This document shows positions 25,003 to 36,900 of a stretch of 64,000 nt of DNA, piece by piece. Both the position numbers and the translations under genes were made by a program. The notes under the pieces were generated by a model, which had not been told where the DNA came from, did no database searches, and was given only the letters and a program-made list of their open reading frames with translations. The stretch's first letter is position 1, and every line of letters begins with the position of its first letter. The DNA comes from Echinostoma caproni. Taxonomy: Eukaryota; Platyhelminthes; Trematoda; Plagiorchiida; Echinostomatidae. Location of the stretch: assembly GCA_900618425.1 (NCBI GenBank), contig UZAN01039727.1:1-64000 (forward strand), given 5' to 3'.

Positions 25003-26021
25003 GTTAGTCCTTTACAAATCTTCGAAAGGGTTGATTTTTGTTTTGATTGATTATAAAAAAGAATATCACAATCAAAACATTAGGTACTGAACACTACCTT
25101 CTCAGGAATAAGTTAGACGACAGGAGATGGAAATATATAGCTTAACTAGCAAGATTTTTCTCCTGTTGAATGAGTGGCAAGAAGCTGCCCCAGCTAATAA
25201 TTGTTTGATCTCAATTGTTTCAAACGAAGTTCATGCAGGGGACCAAACAAATTCAGCTTGTATAAACTGGCCAGCAAGATAAGTGAACTTCGACCCCGAC
25301 CCCGTCTCCCTCCCACTGCTTGAGAGATCGCACATACCGTGTGTAATTCCCGTATAATCTTCTCCGTCGTCATAGCGAGTAACGTTGAACCAAGTTATCA
25401 ATGCCCGCTCACTTCTATCCGTGGCCAAAGAAGGGTCGACCAAGGATGTAGCAAATGCCACTTTCCTCCACCTAACAACATACTTGCTGAACTTAGTAGT
25501 AAAATGTTTTCCAGAACATTTGATCCACATAGAACATTGTATTGTAAACCGGTCGATTTCATTCAGGCACACAGACAATCATCATATATGAGCTATCAAA
25601 TGATGCTATCAGCTTTTATTTTTTTCTGATTCACTCTTGTTTTGCTTGGCACCTTGTGGTTGTTTTAGTTTCAAATGTTCACTTTGTGTTCAATAGTGTA
25701 TATGCTAAACACTGTTTTTTACATTGTGTTATTTCCGAGGCACATTCATCGTTAACACTTCCATTCGTATTCATTTTTTATTGAAATCCGTACTACTCAC
25801 AACATTTCATTCACTAAATCAATAAATAATACACGTGCAACTGATTGCTTACTAAATCAACATGTGTAGAGCGTGGCACAGTATACGGTATGATGTGAAA
25901 ATGTGTAATTCTGATGAAGCATACCTTGATAAGTTGGAAAATGTAGTTCACACCTTTACGTTATTTATCCTTTAAAACAATTGCATTTTTCCTCACTACC
26001 TCCTCTCCCAACGTGGTACAG
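25003..26021 (+). other. PRKD intron 5 (1.0 kb)
   Basis: A short intron splitting C1b inside the Cys-Lys-Asp-Cys motif. It starts gttagt and ends with a weak pyrimidine tract and acag. Nothing else was recognised. Confidence 0.9.
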
Positions 26022-26117
26022 ATTGCAAACTTTGGGTGCACAAAAAATGCGCCAGTTCAGTCCCCAAAAATTGTGAAGGAGAGCAAGTAGTCCCTGACGA
26101 TGTGGGGCAAAGTAAAG
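26022..26117 (+). CDS. PRKD: PRKD exon 6: end of C1b zinc finger
   Basis: Opens with AT, completing an Asp codon, then reads CKLWVHKKCASSVPKNC. The spacing C-x4-H-x2-C-x7-C completes the C1b finger begun in exon 5, giving a canonical 50-residue C1 domain with all eight zinc ligands. An acidic segment follows (EGEQVVPDDVGQSK), where vertebrate PKD also turns acidic. The donor is AAAG|gtgagc, leaving one G that forms Asp with exon 7. The Trp after the Cys-Lys-Leu differs from human PKD. That is a family variation and not a loss of a ligand. Confidence 0.96.
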
Positions 26118-27397
26118 GTGAGCATACTGTGAACATTTTAAATTACTATCGACAGTTTACATATATTTGTGAGTTTGTCCATTGAGTGGTACTCGGTGAC
26201 TGGGTATATGACTTGGAAACCCATATGGAACGTTCTTTTTGCTCACAATACTATCTGAACTCAAACGTGTCAATCGGAACACTCAGTGTATATGTATATT
26301 TTTCTCAGAAAAATGCATTTGCAATCATATATATCTGAAAAATTGGTACCTATATAGTTTTTCAATCAAACATACTTAGAATGAAAGAGGTGAACTCAGT
26401 TTATTATTAGGTCAATCAGTCGATTAGAACCCGGCTGGGATCAAACCCACTAACTAGATTTTGTGTGAGTCTAATTTGGTTGTGTGTATGTCTGGATTAC
26501 AAATGCGTTGATGCCTCGGCTGTGAGAAGTCCAGAACGTTAATCAAGATTATTTAGTCACCAGAACACAGGTTTAGAAAGTCGTATACGAATGACTTCGG
26601 TCATTAGAAGAGTTTTAAACCTGATTGTCTTTGACCCATTCCGTGGATCGGTCCGTAGGATCTGTCCGTGAACGGGCAGTCAACTCCAGTTCAACCGTAT
26701 GCGTGCACTGGAGAAAGCACACATATTTCTATTGCCCTGTGAGATAACAAGTGCCCCCCCCTCCCCCAGTGTTCAGCGATCTATTTCCTCACCTTCGTAT
26801 ACATCATTAACGTTTATTCATTGAATTTTTCACCCAGGATGCGATCATCCTGAGTTCTGATTACTGCCTCATAACGTATGATTTTCATTTCAACAAAGGA
26901 CAGGTTACTAACGCTTCGATGAAAAACTTGTAGGGATATAAGTTGATCTTAGAAACTGTTACCGTTAGCGTTTGTTATAATCGCTTGTCACACCTAATAA
27001 TCCGGGCGTAGACTGAGAGATATTCATGGATATTCACAATCGAAATTTGTTTTGTTTAATGGTCGGCCGATCGAGCACTGGATAGCTGGTTCATCCTTGG
27101 TGGACCTGGTCATCGATAAGGTAGTATTTTTGGGTTCTTACTGGAATTGCAAGAGCAACCTACCGACCTGCTTCATAGCACTGATACATGACGGGACGTT
27201 ATATGTATGGCCAAACTTTAGGCTTGTTTGGTATACCTGACGCTGCATGAATAGCACCTAGTAGAAGTTAATAATGGCACCTGCAGCTTAATAACGCATA
27301 TACATTCCACCTGATCTTGATGGTATTTGTGCTGCATGAGATACTTTTCCACAACATGTCATTGACCGGTGTCTGCTTTCAATTTTCCATTGTATAG
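26118..27397 (+). other. PRKD intron 6 (1.3 kb)
   Basis: Includes a C-rich tract near 26753-26767 and a short stretch near 26425-26450 with a reversed box-B-like word. No gene was recognised. Confidence 0.85.
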
Positions 27398-27679
27398 ATA
27401 CTGGTTCCATCCGTGCCGGGAGTTTGGCCGATCATCTCAGCGCGGGCAAGCTGAAAAAGAAGTTATTTCTCCGTGGACAAACAGTGGGCACAATAAATGC
27501 GGCCGAATCATCACATACCCCGTTTCCCACCGGCCGGGTGGACTGTCGATCCGCAGGTCGCCTTCGTCGCCAGCTCACCGAGGAAGAAACAGAAGAGCGT
27601 TTGGAAACGAAAAATGCATACATGCAAAGAGTGGATTTCGTCAATCAGAAAGAGTTTCCCCGAGACGTTGATCAGTCCG
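27398..27679 (+). CDS. PRKD: PRKD exon 7: charged linker between C1b and PH
   Basis: The acceptor ends ttgtatag; the donor is TCCG|gtaagc. The phase is right on both sides: AT completes an Asp codon from exon 6 and one G is left for exon 8. The 93 codons begin TGSIRAGSLADHLSAGKL and continue with a basic run KKK, a Gly/Thr/Pro stretch, an Arg-rich segment (GRLRRQ) and a strongly acidic then mixed helix-like segment (LTEEETEERLETKNAYMQ). In vertebrate PKD this region is also a charged regulatory linker, but I see no residue-by-residue match. Two other long frames overlap the exon, so the frame is chosen by phase with exons 6 and 8. Confidence 0.87.
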
Positions 27680-27780
27680 GTAAGCGCCGAATGAGGCTCC
27701 TGAGGTTTCGTTAAAATAAAAAAATCTCATTACTTCCTTGTTTATTTATTGAGTATACAAATGTACCATCAACTTTCACT

Positions 27781-27913
27781 AGGAGGTCGGGGCCATCAAA
27801 ACGTCTGCATGAGAAAATACGGAAATGGGGAAACGGGCCGTGGTGGGGCACGTTGAACCCGGGACATCCGGGCTAAAACTTCAATGTCCTAAACCACTTG
27901 ATCACCACGGCCC
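27781..27913 (-). repeat. tRNA-like SINE with paired acceptor-type ends
   Basis: On the minus strand 27913-27835 begins GGGCCGT and ends ACGGCCC, a perfect 7-bp pair like a tRNA acceptor stem. In between are a box-A-like tggtgatcaagtggtttagg, a stem GACAT/ATGTC, and a box-B-like cgggttcaac. The downstream part (27834-27781) resembles the body of the SINE at 29125-29280 (tttccgtattttctcatgca against cttccgtatttttgccaggc). It could be a young SINE head; a functional tRNA seems unlikely because the D and T arms do not fold canonically. Confidence 0.5.
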
Positions 27914-29124
27914 AAAAAGGTAGAAATTAGCTTACACTGTATAGTCACCTGACAGTTGTATCGAAAGTATATTTACTCAAAGAAAGCTGCGATTTGGAAG
28001 CAAACTTCTATCCACTCTTTTAGAATCGAGTGTCATCTAATTTAGTGACAACTTCAAGACAAATTTGACTGTTTGCATTAGCCGATGACAATGTCTACAT
28101 TGCTGATCACCCACCATTATATATAATGTAAATTGTGGGTGATCAGAAACAAAGCAATCAAACACAGAAGTACCCTTTTGCTTTGACTCCAATTTTCTAT
28201 TTGAGGAGTTCTCTTCTTTCAATCTGCGTGCATTTTTGTGGTATTTGATTCTTCCGGGTAATAAACATCTCCAGTGTCACTGCGCAAACATGATTTGATG
28301 TTTCCTGCTAGCATCGATGGGAAACAGTGGTAACGCACAACTCCAATTAGATATGTAACAAATTAAAATCCCGTACAGGTCAGTGGATAAAAAGTGCTGT
28401 TCAGATGCAAAGAGAGCAGATAGAGTTGACCGAATTGACTGCGAAATCTGTAGGAAGATGAAGTTAAAATTCATGTTAGACCATGTTCCATTCTAAGCAT
28501 AATTAAATTGCTTTTGTAATGCTCATTGCAATCAAGATCTTACCCTCGTGTTGTTTATACGTCAACTGATTATGTAAGACTGAGCCCCTCGTCTATGGAT
28601 CACTACTATCAGGAATCAAACCGTGCAACCAGGACCATAGTTTAAGTTGCCACTGGTTTTACCCATTAATCGTCCTTTCCTATCCCCAGAAACAAACTCC
28701 TCCACGAAGCAAACATAGTAGCGGAGTGGTGCACCCTTAAATCGGCAGAAAACGCCACTTGGTTCTATACCAAAGACAGCTCAGAGTTCTTCCTCTTGCG
28801 AAATGTATCAGATATTACACTGGTGTATGCACAAGTACCTCGATGTCATCAAATATGCAGAGCTTGTATAGGCTGTGCTAGTATACGCAATCGGTAGTAT
28901 ACTAAGACCACTATTGCCTACAAATAGTAGTAATATTTTTAAATACATTTGTACTGTTTGATTCTTCAGGTAAGTAGGTGGCTTTGTTCACTTAGCCAAA
29001 CACCACAACATTTAAATCAAGGTAGTTGTGCTAGCAAGCACCCATAAATTGTGATCGGGCGGTCAACGAGAAAAATGTTCCGGTTCTCACTGGTAACGTA
29101 ACTGTTGCAAATGTGCATAGGATT

Positions 29125-29280
29125 GGAGTGGTGGTAGCCAAGTGGTTAGATCATAAGGTTGTGACCAGGGAGTCCCTGGTTCGGATCGCTTCAAAACCGC
29201 CCAACTTCACCACTTCCGTATTTTTGCCAGGCAGGCTTCTATGACTGCGGCTCTCTTCCTGATGGTAAACTGTAGATTTG
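29125..29280 (+). repeat. tRNA-derived SINE, family A
   Basis: A box-A-like stretch (tagccaagtggttagatc) and a box-B-like stretch (ctggttcggatc) lie about 35 nt apart. A body follows with cttccgtatttttgccaggc and a tail with ctcttcctgatggta. The layout and words match the copies at 27781-27913, 33755-33935 and 46843-46970. Confidence 0.6.
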
Positions 29281-30674
29281 TATATTCCACCAAACAAAAG
29301 AGGAAGTAAAAAAGACATTTTGCATTTTAAAATTACAATGCAAATCATGCTTCTAATTGTGATAAGACTGAACTCTAATTGCTCTATCACATTTCAACCA
29401 CTTCCTGATCAAGTTGTTTTGGGGGTGGATTGGTAAAAATCTTGTAGAACCCAAACGTGCATAGAAACTGTGGAAAACCCCAGTCTGAACGAGCGACAGC
29501 AACGAAGATCAGTTGGCTAAGTGAGAGAAGAGAAATTCAAGTTACGCAATCAACGAGAATATTTACCCTGAAATCCTGAACGGAATTTTTATCTTTGAAG
29601 CAGAAAAGAATGAAAGTCATTTGCTGGTGAATGCATCACGCAGGATAATCATTGTTTGATTGCCTCCGAATAAAAAAAATTCTCTACAGATTGTTTTTCG
29701 ATTGAATTATTTCACGCACGATTGGCGCTAATAAGGTGAGCTAACCCACAGCGGAAAGTACTTGGGTGTGGACAAGCTACCTTCCAGCTATGATCATTTT
29801 TTATGCTATTTCGTCAAAATCGCTCCCCAGAAAAACACGTCGCCTTTGAGAGAAAAACTGCAGTTCCTCCTGATAACTTTCAGCTTTTGGTGAGGAATAC
29901 CGTAATGTAGAGATATTGGTTCCTTTCCGGTCAAGTTATTTTGGTAATAGCCCGTTTAATGTGACGAACAATCACTCAGGGCATCGAAAAAGGCTTAAAT
30001 GTTTGGAACTGTGTGATATTCTGTTATTATTATATATATTTAATTGGTGGGGAAATTGCGTGCACTGTTTGTGAATAAATAATTCGCATTCGTTACTTTC
30101 TTGTTTCACTTGTATGTGTAATCACCAACTGTGCAGAATTTGAGATGATATCTTTCTCGGAATGCATCAACAACGCTGACGAAATCTCTGATAAATGTTT
30201 AACATAGCTAACCACTACTCTCTTTGAGATTCTGAGTGCTTTTGTCCAAGAGCTCTCAATCATACCAAGCTGGTTTGACAAATGCAAAACACTTTTATAT
30301 TCTCTCTATAAAATAGTCGCATGCACAGTGTCCCGTCGAATGACAGCGTGGTAAATCACTGACATCTGTGTGCGTTTATTCAATTAGTAAACAGTGAGCC
30401 GAAATTCTTTGAATTCGACTTTGTCAATGGCAAGTTAAAATATCAGTCCAAATCCCCCAGTTCAGCTCACATGGGCTGAGCCTGAAATCTGTGCGCAAAT
30501 ATATATATATTTACCACTGGCTTGAAAACAAGCATGGTGCCAACGCAACAACAATGACAGTGAAGGGGATAGGTGGATTAGGATACAGAACATGGGGAAA
30601 AGTGAGTGAGACAGTTAAACATGGAAAATACAAGATAACAGAATTTTTTTGTGTGTTTCACCGTACACCTTTTG

Positions 30675-30990
30675 CAATTTTTTTTGTTGTTGTTTGATGT
30701 TTCGTTTTTCTTAATGGGCACGGGATTTCGATAGACAGATCGTACAGCATTCGCGCCACTGACTTCTATTCTGCGCCATATCTCTCAGCGTCTCTAACCA
30801 TAGACAATCCTCATCCCTTGGGCCCCAACCTGGGAGGCGGGCTGCACCAACCGAAGCCAAAGCTGAAGCCAGCTTCTTCATGCCTCTAGCCCATGTCATG
30901 GTCTGACCGCCGCGCCGCTTCTTCCAGCCTTGCCCGGCACGTGCAAAACAGAGACAGCTTCCTTCCAGTACAGTCAAATCGCTTCAGAGA
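30675..30990 (-). mobile_element. RTE-type LINE, 5'-truncated 3' end
   Basis: The minus-strand frame 30977-30711 encodes the C-terminus of an RTE/SR2-like non-LTR retrotransposon, with hallmark words WKKRRGGQTMTW, RLPGWGPRD and MAQNRSQW followed by a Cys pair (ECC) and a stop. Just past the stop the sequence becomes A-rich with CAA repeats, a typical 3' tail. The frame is unbroken over 88 codons and much better preserved than the relative at 41.7-45.0 kb, which suggests a more recent insertion. It lacks endonuclease and reverse transcriptase, so it is a dead 5'-truncated copy. Confidence 0.88.
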
Positions 30991-31559
30991 CGGTGGCAAG
31001 GAGATGGTGATGTAGTGGCATAATTGACCTGTCCTTTGACACCGTTTCTATTATAAATCATTTTACGCCACTCGATTTGGCTACGCACACTTAGTTCTCT
31101 TTCGACATCGATGAAGAGGAACAGAATCAAAACACCTGCAGCTGGGTATAATAAACCTCTAAAATAAAACCGCTTAAAACTGGGATAAATAATCCATTTC
31201 TGACGCCCCCTTTCTCTTTGGGAATGCAACTCGGTGCAGGCTATCTCCATTCCAACTTTCGGGTTGATAAGAGATAGCAACTGAATGTGTATATTGTTGG
31301 GAAATTTCTCGTAAACAAGTTCTTTAAATTGACTGGCTTCGTAACGAAATTCGATAAGCTTGTACCTTAATCCATTGTTGTAGATGGTAACCCTAAAGAG
31401 TACACACACGGGATAGATACCCGAAAACAACACGACCAGTGGGACAAGTGTCACAGGATCAGGGTTCGATAGGATCAGAAAATGAAATTTCAATTTAAAG
31501 AAAACAACTGAAAGGGTTAGTTTACTTTTCACTGTGGACAAACGTGCAATCAATAAGCA
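30984..31559 (-). other. Unexplained 189-codon open frame, minus strand
   Basis: The longest uninterrupted frame in the window. No family was recognised. There is no ATG in the first 100 codons; the first Met is near the middle, leaving about 89 residues. The conceptual product has a hydrophobic N-terminal region, a segment near the middle (KWIIYPSFKRFYFRGLLYPA) and another hydrophobic stretch (GVLILFLFI). It ends at the border of the RTE fragment. It could be an exon of an intron-nested gene, part of a decayed element, or chance. Strand and frame are not supported by splice evidence. Confidence 0.2.
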
Positions 31560-32380
31560 TTATGCCGATTCACGCTGGCTGTAATGCACAGGACGATGAT
31601 ACAGATCTGCTGAAAAAGACTGAGTAACACGATAGCATTTCAATTTGGTGAGATACAAATTCCTCGGAACGAACTGACTGTGACAACTAAATGTTCAGAA
31701 TCAAAGTTTCATCACGAGAAATTTTCAGGAGTGGTTACTCCTCTTGTCCCATAGGGCTTTTCGCACAAATGGATCGATTTACGGGTTGAAAAGAAATAAG
31801 AAATGTCACACGTTGTTTCATGCACTGCTGCGGATATCGAAATTTAACAGTTGACAATGTTTCATCCAGTCTGTCCTTGAAAGACCGTACATGACCGTAC
31901 ATTTTGATACATTAAATTCAGTGTCATTTTCGGTCAACTCTTGATGAGTAGCGCTGAGTGTTCTCTGAGTTGCCAACGAGTCCTCGGGTCTTGTCACTGT
32001 TTCACATATTTTTACATAGCCTGCAAACATTTTTGTTAGTGGCCCCAGGTTACCCGACATTGACATTCACCGCAGAGATGTGAAGATCAGAAGGGCTGAT
32101 TTGTTCATGTTCTATGACAATATTCGGTCCTGGAACATCACCTAAGCGATCGATCTTCACCTCACGAATGGATGTTGCTTGGTGACCAAAAAGGATATAC
32201 TAAGAGATGAAATATTACAACTTGAGATCATCTCAGTTGGATACTCTGTGAGACTCAAACCGCGAACCTTCGGATTGGGAGGGGAAGTTCTGGCAGAACA
32301 AATCTCTTGTATGAATCTAGCGAATTAACGCATACTTAAGGGTATCTGTCCCCTTTTGGCAATTCTTTGTGTTGAAAAAT

Positions 32381-32381
32381 N
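32381..32381. other. Single-base assembly ambiguity (N)
   Basis: One undetermined base in intron 7, in AT-rich sequence. Unresolved local sequence is likely. Confidence 0.95.
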
Positions 32382-33754
32382 GTTTTTAACCACTCCAGTT
32401 TACCACCGTACGAGTGCGTTTAATCACACTTCTCGTCATTCAACTGGTTCAATGGGTCATCATTAACATTTCCATGGAGATGAGCTTCTACAGGACGGTA
32501 GAGAGCAGAGAACACTCATTGGATCGGACTACAGAATGGCGTTATTACGCACACTAATAGTACTCAAAATATACAATTAACCAAATACTGCTTGTTGGAT
32601 TTGTGAGTAAACAATAGTCGATGAATGAGACAGATGGAGGCAGTTCGCCGCATAGGGGCAATGTTACGCCGGGGAATGGAGAGCGGTAATAAAGAGTGTA
32701 TTGAATTTGCGCTTTGCTTTACACATTCTGTCAGATGATACTTATCTGTATGTGCGTGTTTTTGTGTGTAAGCTTGTAGAGATGCATGTACCCCAACGGT
32801 ATGTCGCTGAAATGCTCCCAAATGTGGTTGATTCTTGTGTTAAAAAGACGCTCGTTTTCTTAGCGGCCTTATTATTTTTAACATAAAAACGACAAGTGGC
32901 ACTAATGTCCTATCCATATGTGAACCCTGTCTTGTGGAGCTCAGTGGCCAATCTATTCAGTTGGGGACTAATCCAAGTGATGGAATTTAAGGCTGATCGA
33001 AACTCTGTAATCTTTCACGCGTGAAGCGAATATACCAATGAGGTACGAATGATATGTACTTGCATGAGAAGTATCGTTAGAGGTGATTGGCTGTTAAACA
33101 TGAACATGTTATAGAAACGATATTACATGTCGGTTACCGGTATCTTCTGTGCATTGCCCTAATGTTACACGATAATCAAGTGACACCAAGCGACGCGCAT
33201 AAAAGCGTGACGTCGTGAACCTTGACCTGATTGAGTAATGCCATGCTGACCACCTTCCCGAGTGATAAACAGAGGCAGGCCACTGTTGGCCGTGACGTGC
33301 AACTGTAGTTGGAGTGGGCAATGCAGGTGGCACCCCAGAGAGTAGGGTTAAACTGGAGCAGCTGCAAATGAGCAAACATAAGTCGGTAGTTGTTCTATGT
33401 AAACGATGCTATCCGGAACGTTCTGTCAAATGATATTTGCGAATCAACCGAAAGTGGTTAATCTTCATACCGTCTCTGAGTCGCAAGATAGGACAACATC
33501 GAGACTGACGATGTGCGTTCATTCTTTGATTATAATTTCATAAATAGCACAACTTGTAGTTAAAAGTGAGGAACAGTTTTCAGCGAACACCTATCTTCCG
33601 ACTGTTTTCTGACAAACTGGAAATATCCTTGAACAAACAAACTAATCCTTAGGAGAACGGCATCAGTGAGTAAACCTCCTGCTTTCAGTGATTCCAAATC
33701 AAGTTGTTTCAATTATTAAAAATTTATAAATCTTTTTGAGTCCTTTTACTGAGT

Positions 33755-33935
33755 ACATGGTGGTGGTGGCCCTGTGATAACGTCACTAAATTGTTACCCC
33801 GGAGAACATGTGTTCGGATCCTACCTCCACTGCCTAACTTTCCCCATTCTGTATGTTGGACGGCGGCCATTCCATTGGTCGCATCCTCTTTCCTGAAAAT
33901 GGTATCATTATGTGTCCAATAAAAACAGTAAAATG
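33755..33935 (+). repeat. tRNA-derived SINE, family A
   Basis: A box-A-like region (gtggccctgtgataacg) and a box-B-like gtgttcggatcc are followed by a body with tgcctaactttccccattct and a tail ttcctgaaaatggtatcatt. The minus-strand copy at 46843-46970 shares tgtgttcgaatcc, gtttaacttt and ttcctgaaaatggtatcg. Together they define the family. Confidence 0.65.
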
Positions 33936-36900
33936 AAAGAATAAATGTACAACTTTCAAGAAGTTGTTAGACTAAAGACATTAAAGCAGTGCCTGCAGGC
34001 ACATATAGAGCAAGTACGTACAAGCCGCATGGTGGAAAATGTTTACACATTTGAGCGTCATTAGCTAGGTTTTAGACCGTCAATATCGATATACATGCCT
34101 GAGTCTATGTATGTGCATGTTTCTGTTTAAGTTTTTACCAAACTACTCTGCCTTCGTAAGAACACTCAAACTTGTTTACTTTATGACCAATATTTTTCTG
34201 TGTCGTAGCCTCGGGTATGAAGTTAGCATCCTAACTGTTTTCTATATCACTCACGGTTCTAGTGTGAATTGCGTCCCCGTAGTTGTGGAGCTTGAATGCC
34301 CCTTCCTGTCTGAGCCATTCTGTGCTCGGCCGTCTGTAGTTCTATTGTTATCGCCTTCTACGAGTAATGATTTTGCATCCTCAATACATGCGTGGTTTTC
34401 CGTTTTGACAGGTTAACTAAAAACGACTGAGAATGTCAAATAACTAGGGCTCAGTCGGGCGACAGTGACCATGGTCTCCATTTCACGAACCACTTGCATT
34501 GCTTACTCTTTTGGAACACTCATATTATTGGCGGATGGTTTTGAAGAACCAAGGACAGGAAGATTAATCGTACACAGTTACTCTTGATGCTACCGAGAGG
34601 GGATTTAAGGATTTTTTTGTTTCCTCCAAGTACCATGCTCTTAAACCGTTTATCGCTGCTATGTTTATTCGTAATTATTTGGATTCACTTCCCTATACTT
34701 AAATGCAATTCGTTTCACACTTATGCAAATAATTAACCTCTATACGAGTTAAGACCAGAAATATCTTTTTGATCAAGCATTCACTAATGGTCTGTTTTCG
34801 AGTCCAACTACTTTGGTGTGAAGGTCACCGTGAATATAAGAAATGGACCACGTAGCCTTACTTTCGGGAGAACAAACACCGATAGTCCATTTGCAACAGC
34901 AGCTAACACACAGTTAGGGTGGTCATAAACAACCAAGAGCACAAAGCAATATGTAAGACATCAGGCGAAATTCCAGAACATCCACGGATATTTGTGTCAA
35001 ACAATTCCACCGGCTTTACATCAAACATCTATATATTGCCTATCACATTCTTTCTTTTTGACCTCAGTAATTACCTGCTACGACCTTTAGCACAAAAACA
35101 AACGATGTTTTTGCGTATATATATACATCAAGGTGAATGACCTAAAGGCTGAGTTCTCCAGACCGAGAAGATGCTTCCACCTTGGAAGTTTTAATGGGAG
35201 TCACTAGTGATGGGGACAGTATTTCCATCACACAAAGTCAGTGTGTATCTGCAAAGCTTCGTCATTTGGTCTGCTGGAAACCATCTGTCATGACAATTAA
35301 TTGAGTCCACTGAGAACTTGCAAATCCGACACGCTGACCATTTTCACGGTCGGAAGTCACCATCGTCAAGTCATCGGACATCATTACTATATACATTATC
35401 ATCCATCCATCATTTCACGTGGATATGACGGGATGAGCGCCGCATAACAATAAACAACACATATGGAAAGACGCGTAAATAATTACCAAAAAGAGGGCAC
35501 GCGTTCAATTTAACGATAAATTATTCCTCAATATAATGGTTGTTTATTTGTTCAGCTGACCAACTCATCATTCGCAAGTGATGTCGATCATGTTACTTGT
35601 TATGGGAATTTGTAAAACATAAACTCATTAATGAGTATTTATTTGATGCAAATTGAAACAAAGTTTCCTCGGGAGTAATCTGCAAAGAAAGAGAAATAGT
35701 ACATTAATCATATTGAAAACGATTTGATCCCTTCTTACCTGCGGCAGACTTTACACGAAAAAAAACATTTTTACAGCATACGATTTCCGGTGTGCCAACC
35801 AATCGATAAATCAAATGTGAAATATGAGCAGGCAATTCCGGACTGGTCCTTGCATGATGACCACTGCGGCGCAATTCTTCAACCTCATTCTATTTTATCC
35901 AATCTAAATACCACGATTTGACCAACCTGGAGCTGATCCATTAGGCAATACCGGATGATCATTGATGTGTAATTCTTTTGCAGGGTACTGTTTCCACAAC
36001 TGTTTTAACCGGCTTGGATTGGGCCCATCATACAATACGGAAGTCATATCCCGGAAAGCTCGGATATTCTGTCACTGTTCTCAATCTAGTGGGATCTTTG
36101 CCGTATTGAAATTAGTAAATCGGATTCAATGGGACCCCTGGAAGTATCCCTCCTATGACCGAAAGCTTTCATGTGTTAATCGTTGAATAGATGAAATTCA
36201 GATATGGCAAAGCATATTTTAGTGATCAGTGCTTGGTTCTTCATATGGAAATGAAGTGAGCATTCTCTTTATTGAATTAAGTAAAATTAACCTGTCTCCA
36301 AGGCCTTAAACAACACAGATAATTGCTTCATAACAATGACTAAACTGTGCCTATGAGAATGGATGTTGTGATGATATCTTTCTTTGAACTTTGCCTTCAA
36401 CTTAGAGAGAACGTAATCAATAGGTTCCTTCTTGGATAATTCATTGGGCTGTATGAAAAGACCTAAAACAAGGAGGAGTTTATACTTCAGTTAAAGAACA
36501 CTTTAGAAGTATCAGTATTCAGTTGCATCGGTTTCCCGCCGACGGTTTTCAAAATGATCTGAGAATTTAGGCTGATGCAAGCGAAGTTCAGCGAGCTGAC
36601 AACTGTTTATTCAAAATATGTCCGACTTTATACTCCTTTCGTATAGACTAGTTTATTCCGTAAAGTATATGATAGCTAGAGTGCCGTGGTTTAGAGGTGT
36701 TCGGTGTCATCATTTCCGGAACATCACTATAGACTATTTTTCAAAGTGCGCCATCGGTAGGTTCATCGGCATCAAACTCCGCAGATTATCTACCCTTAAA
36801 TCCCCGATCTGTTCGATATAATCCATCAACCCCCATGAGAAGGGTAACAGTGCTTTCCCCTTTTCACTTTCCCCGGAAGCATTTGTTTGGTTTTTCGCGT

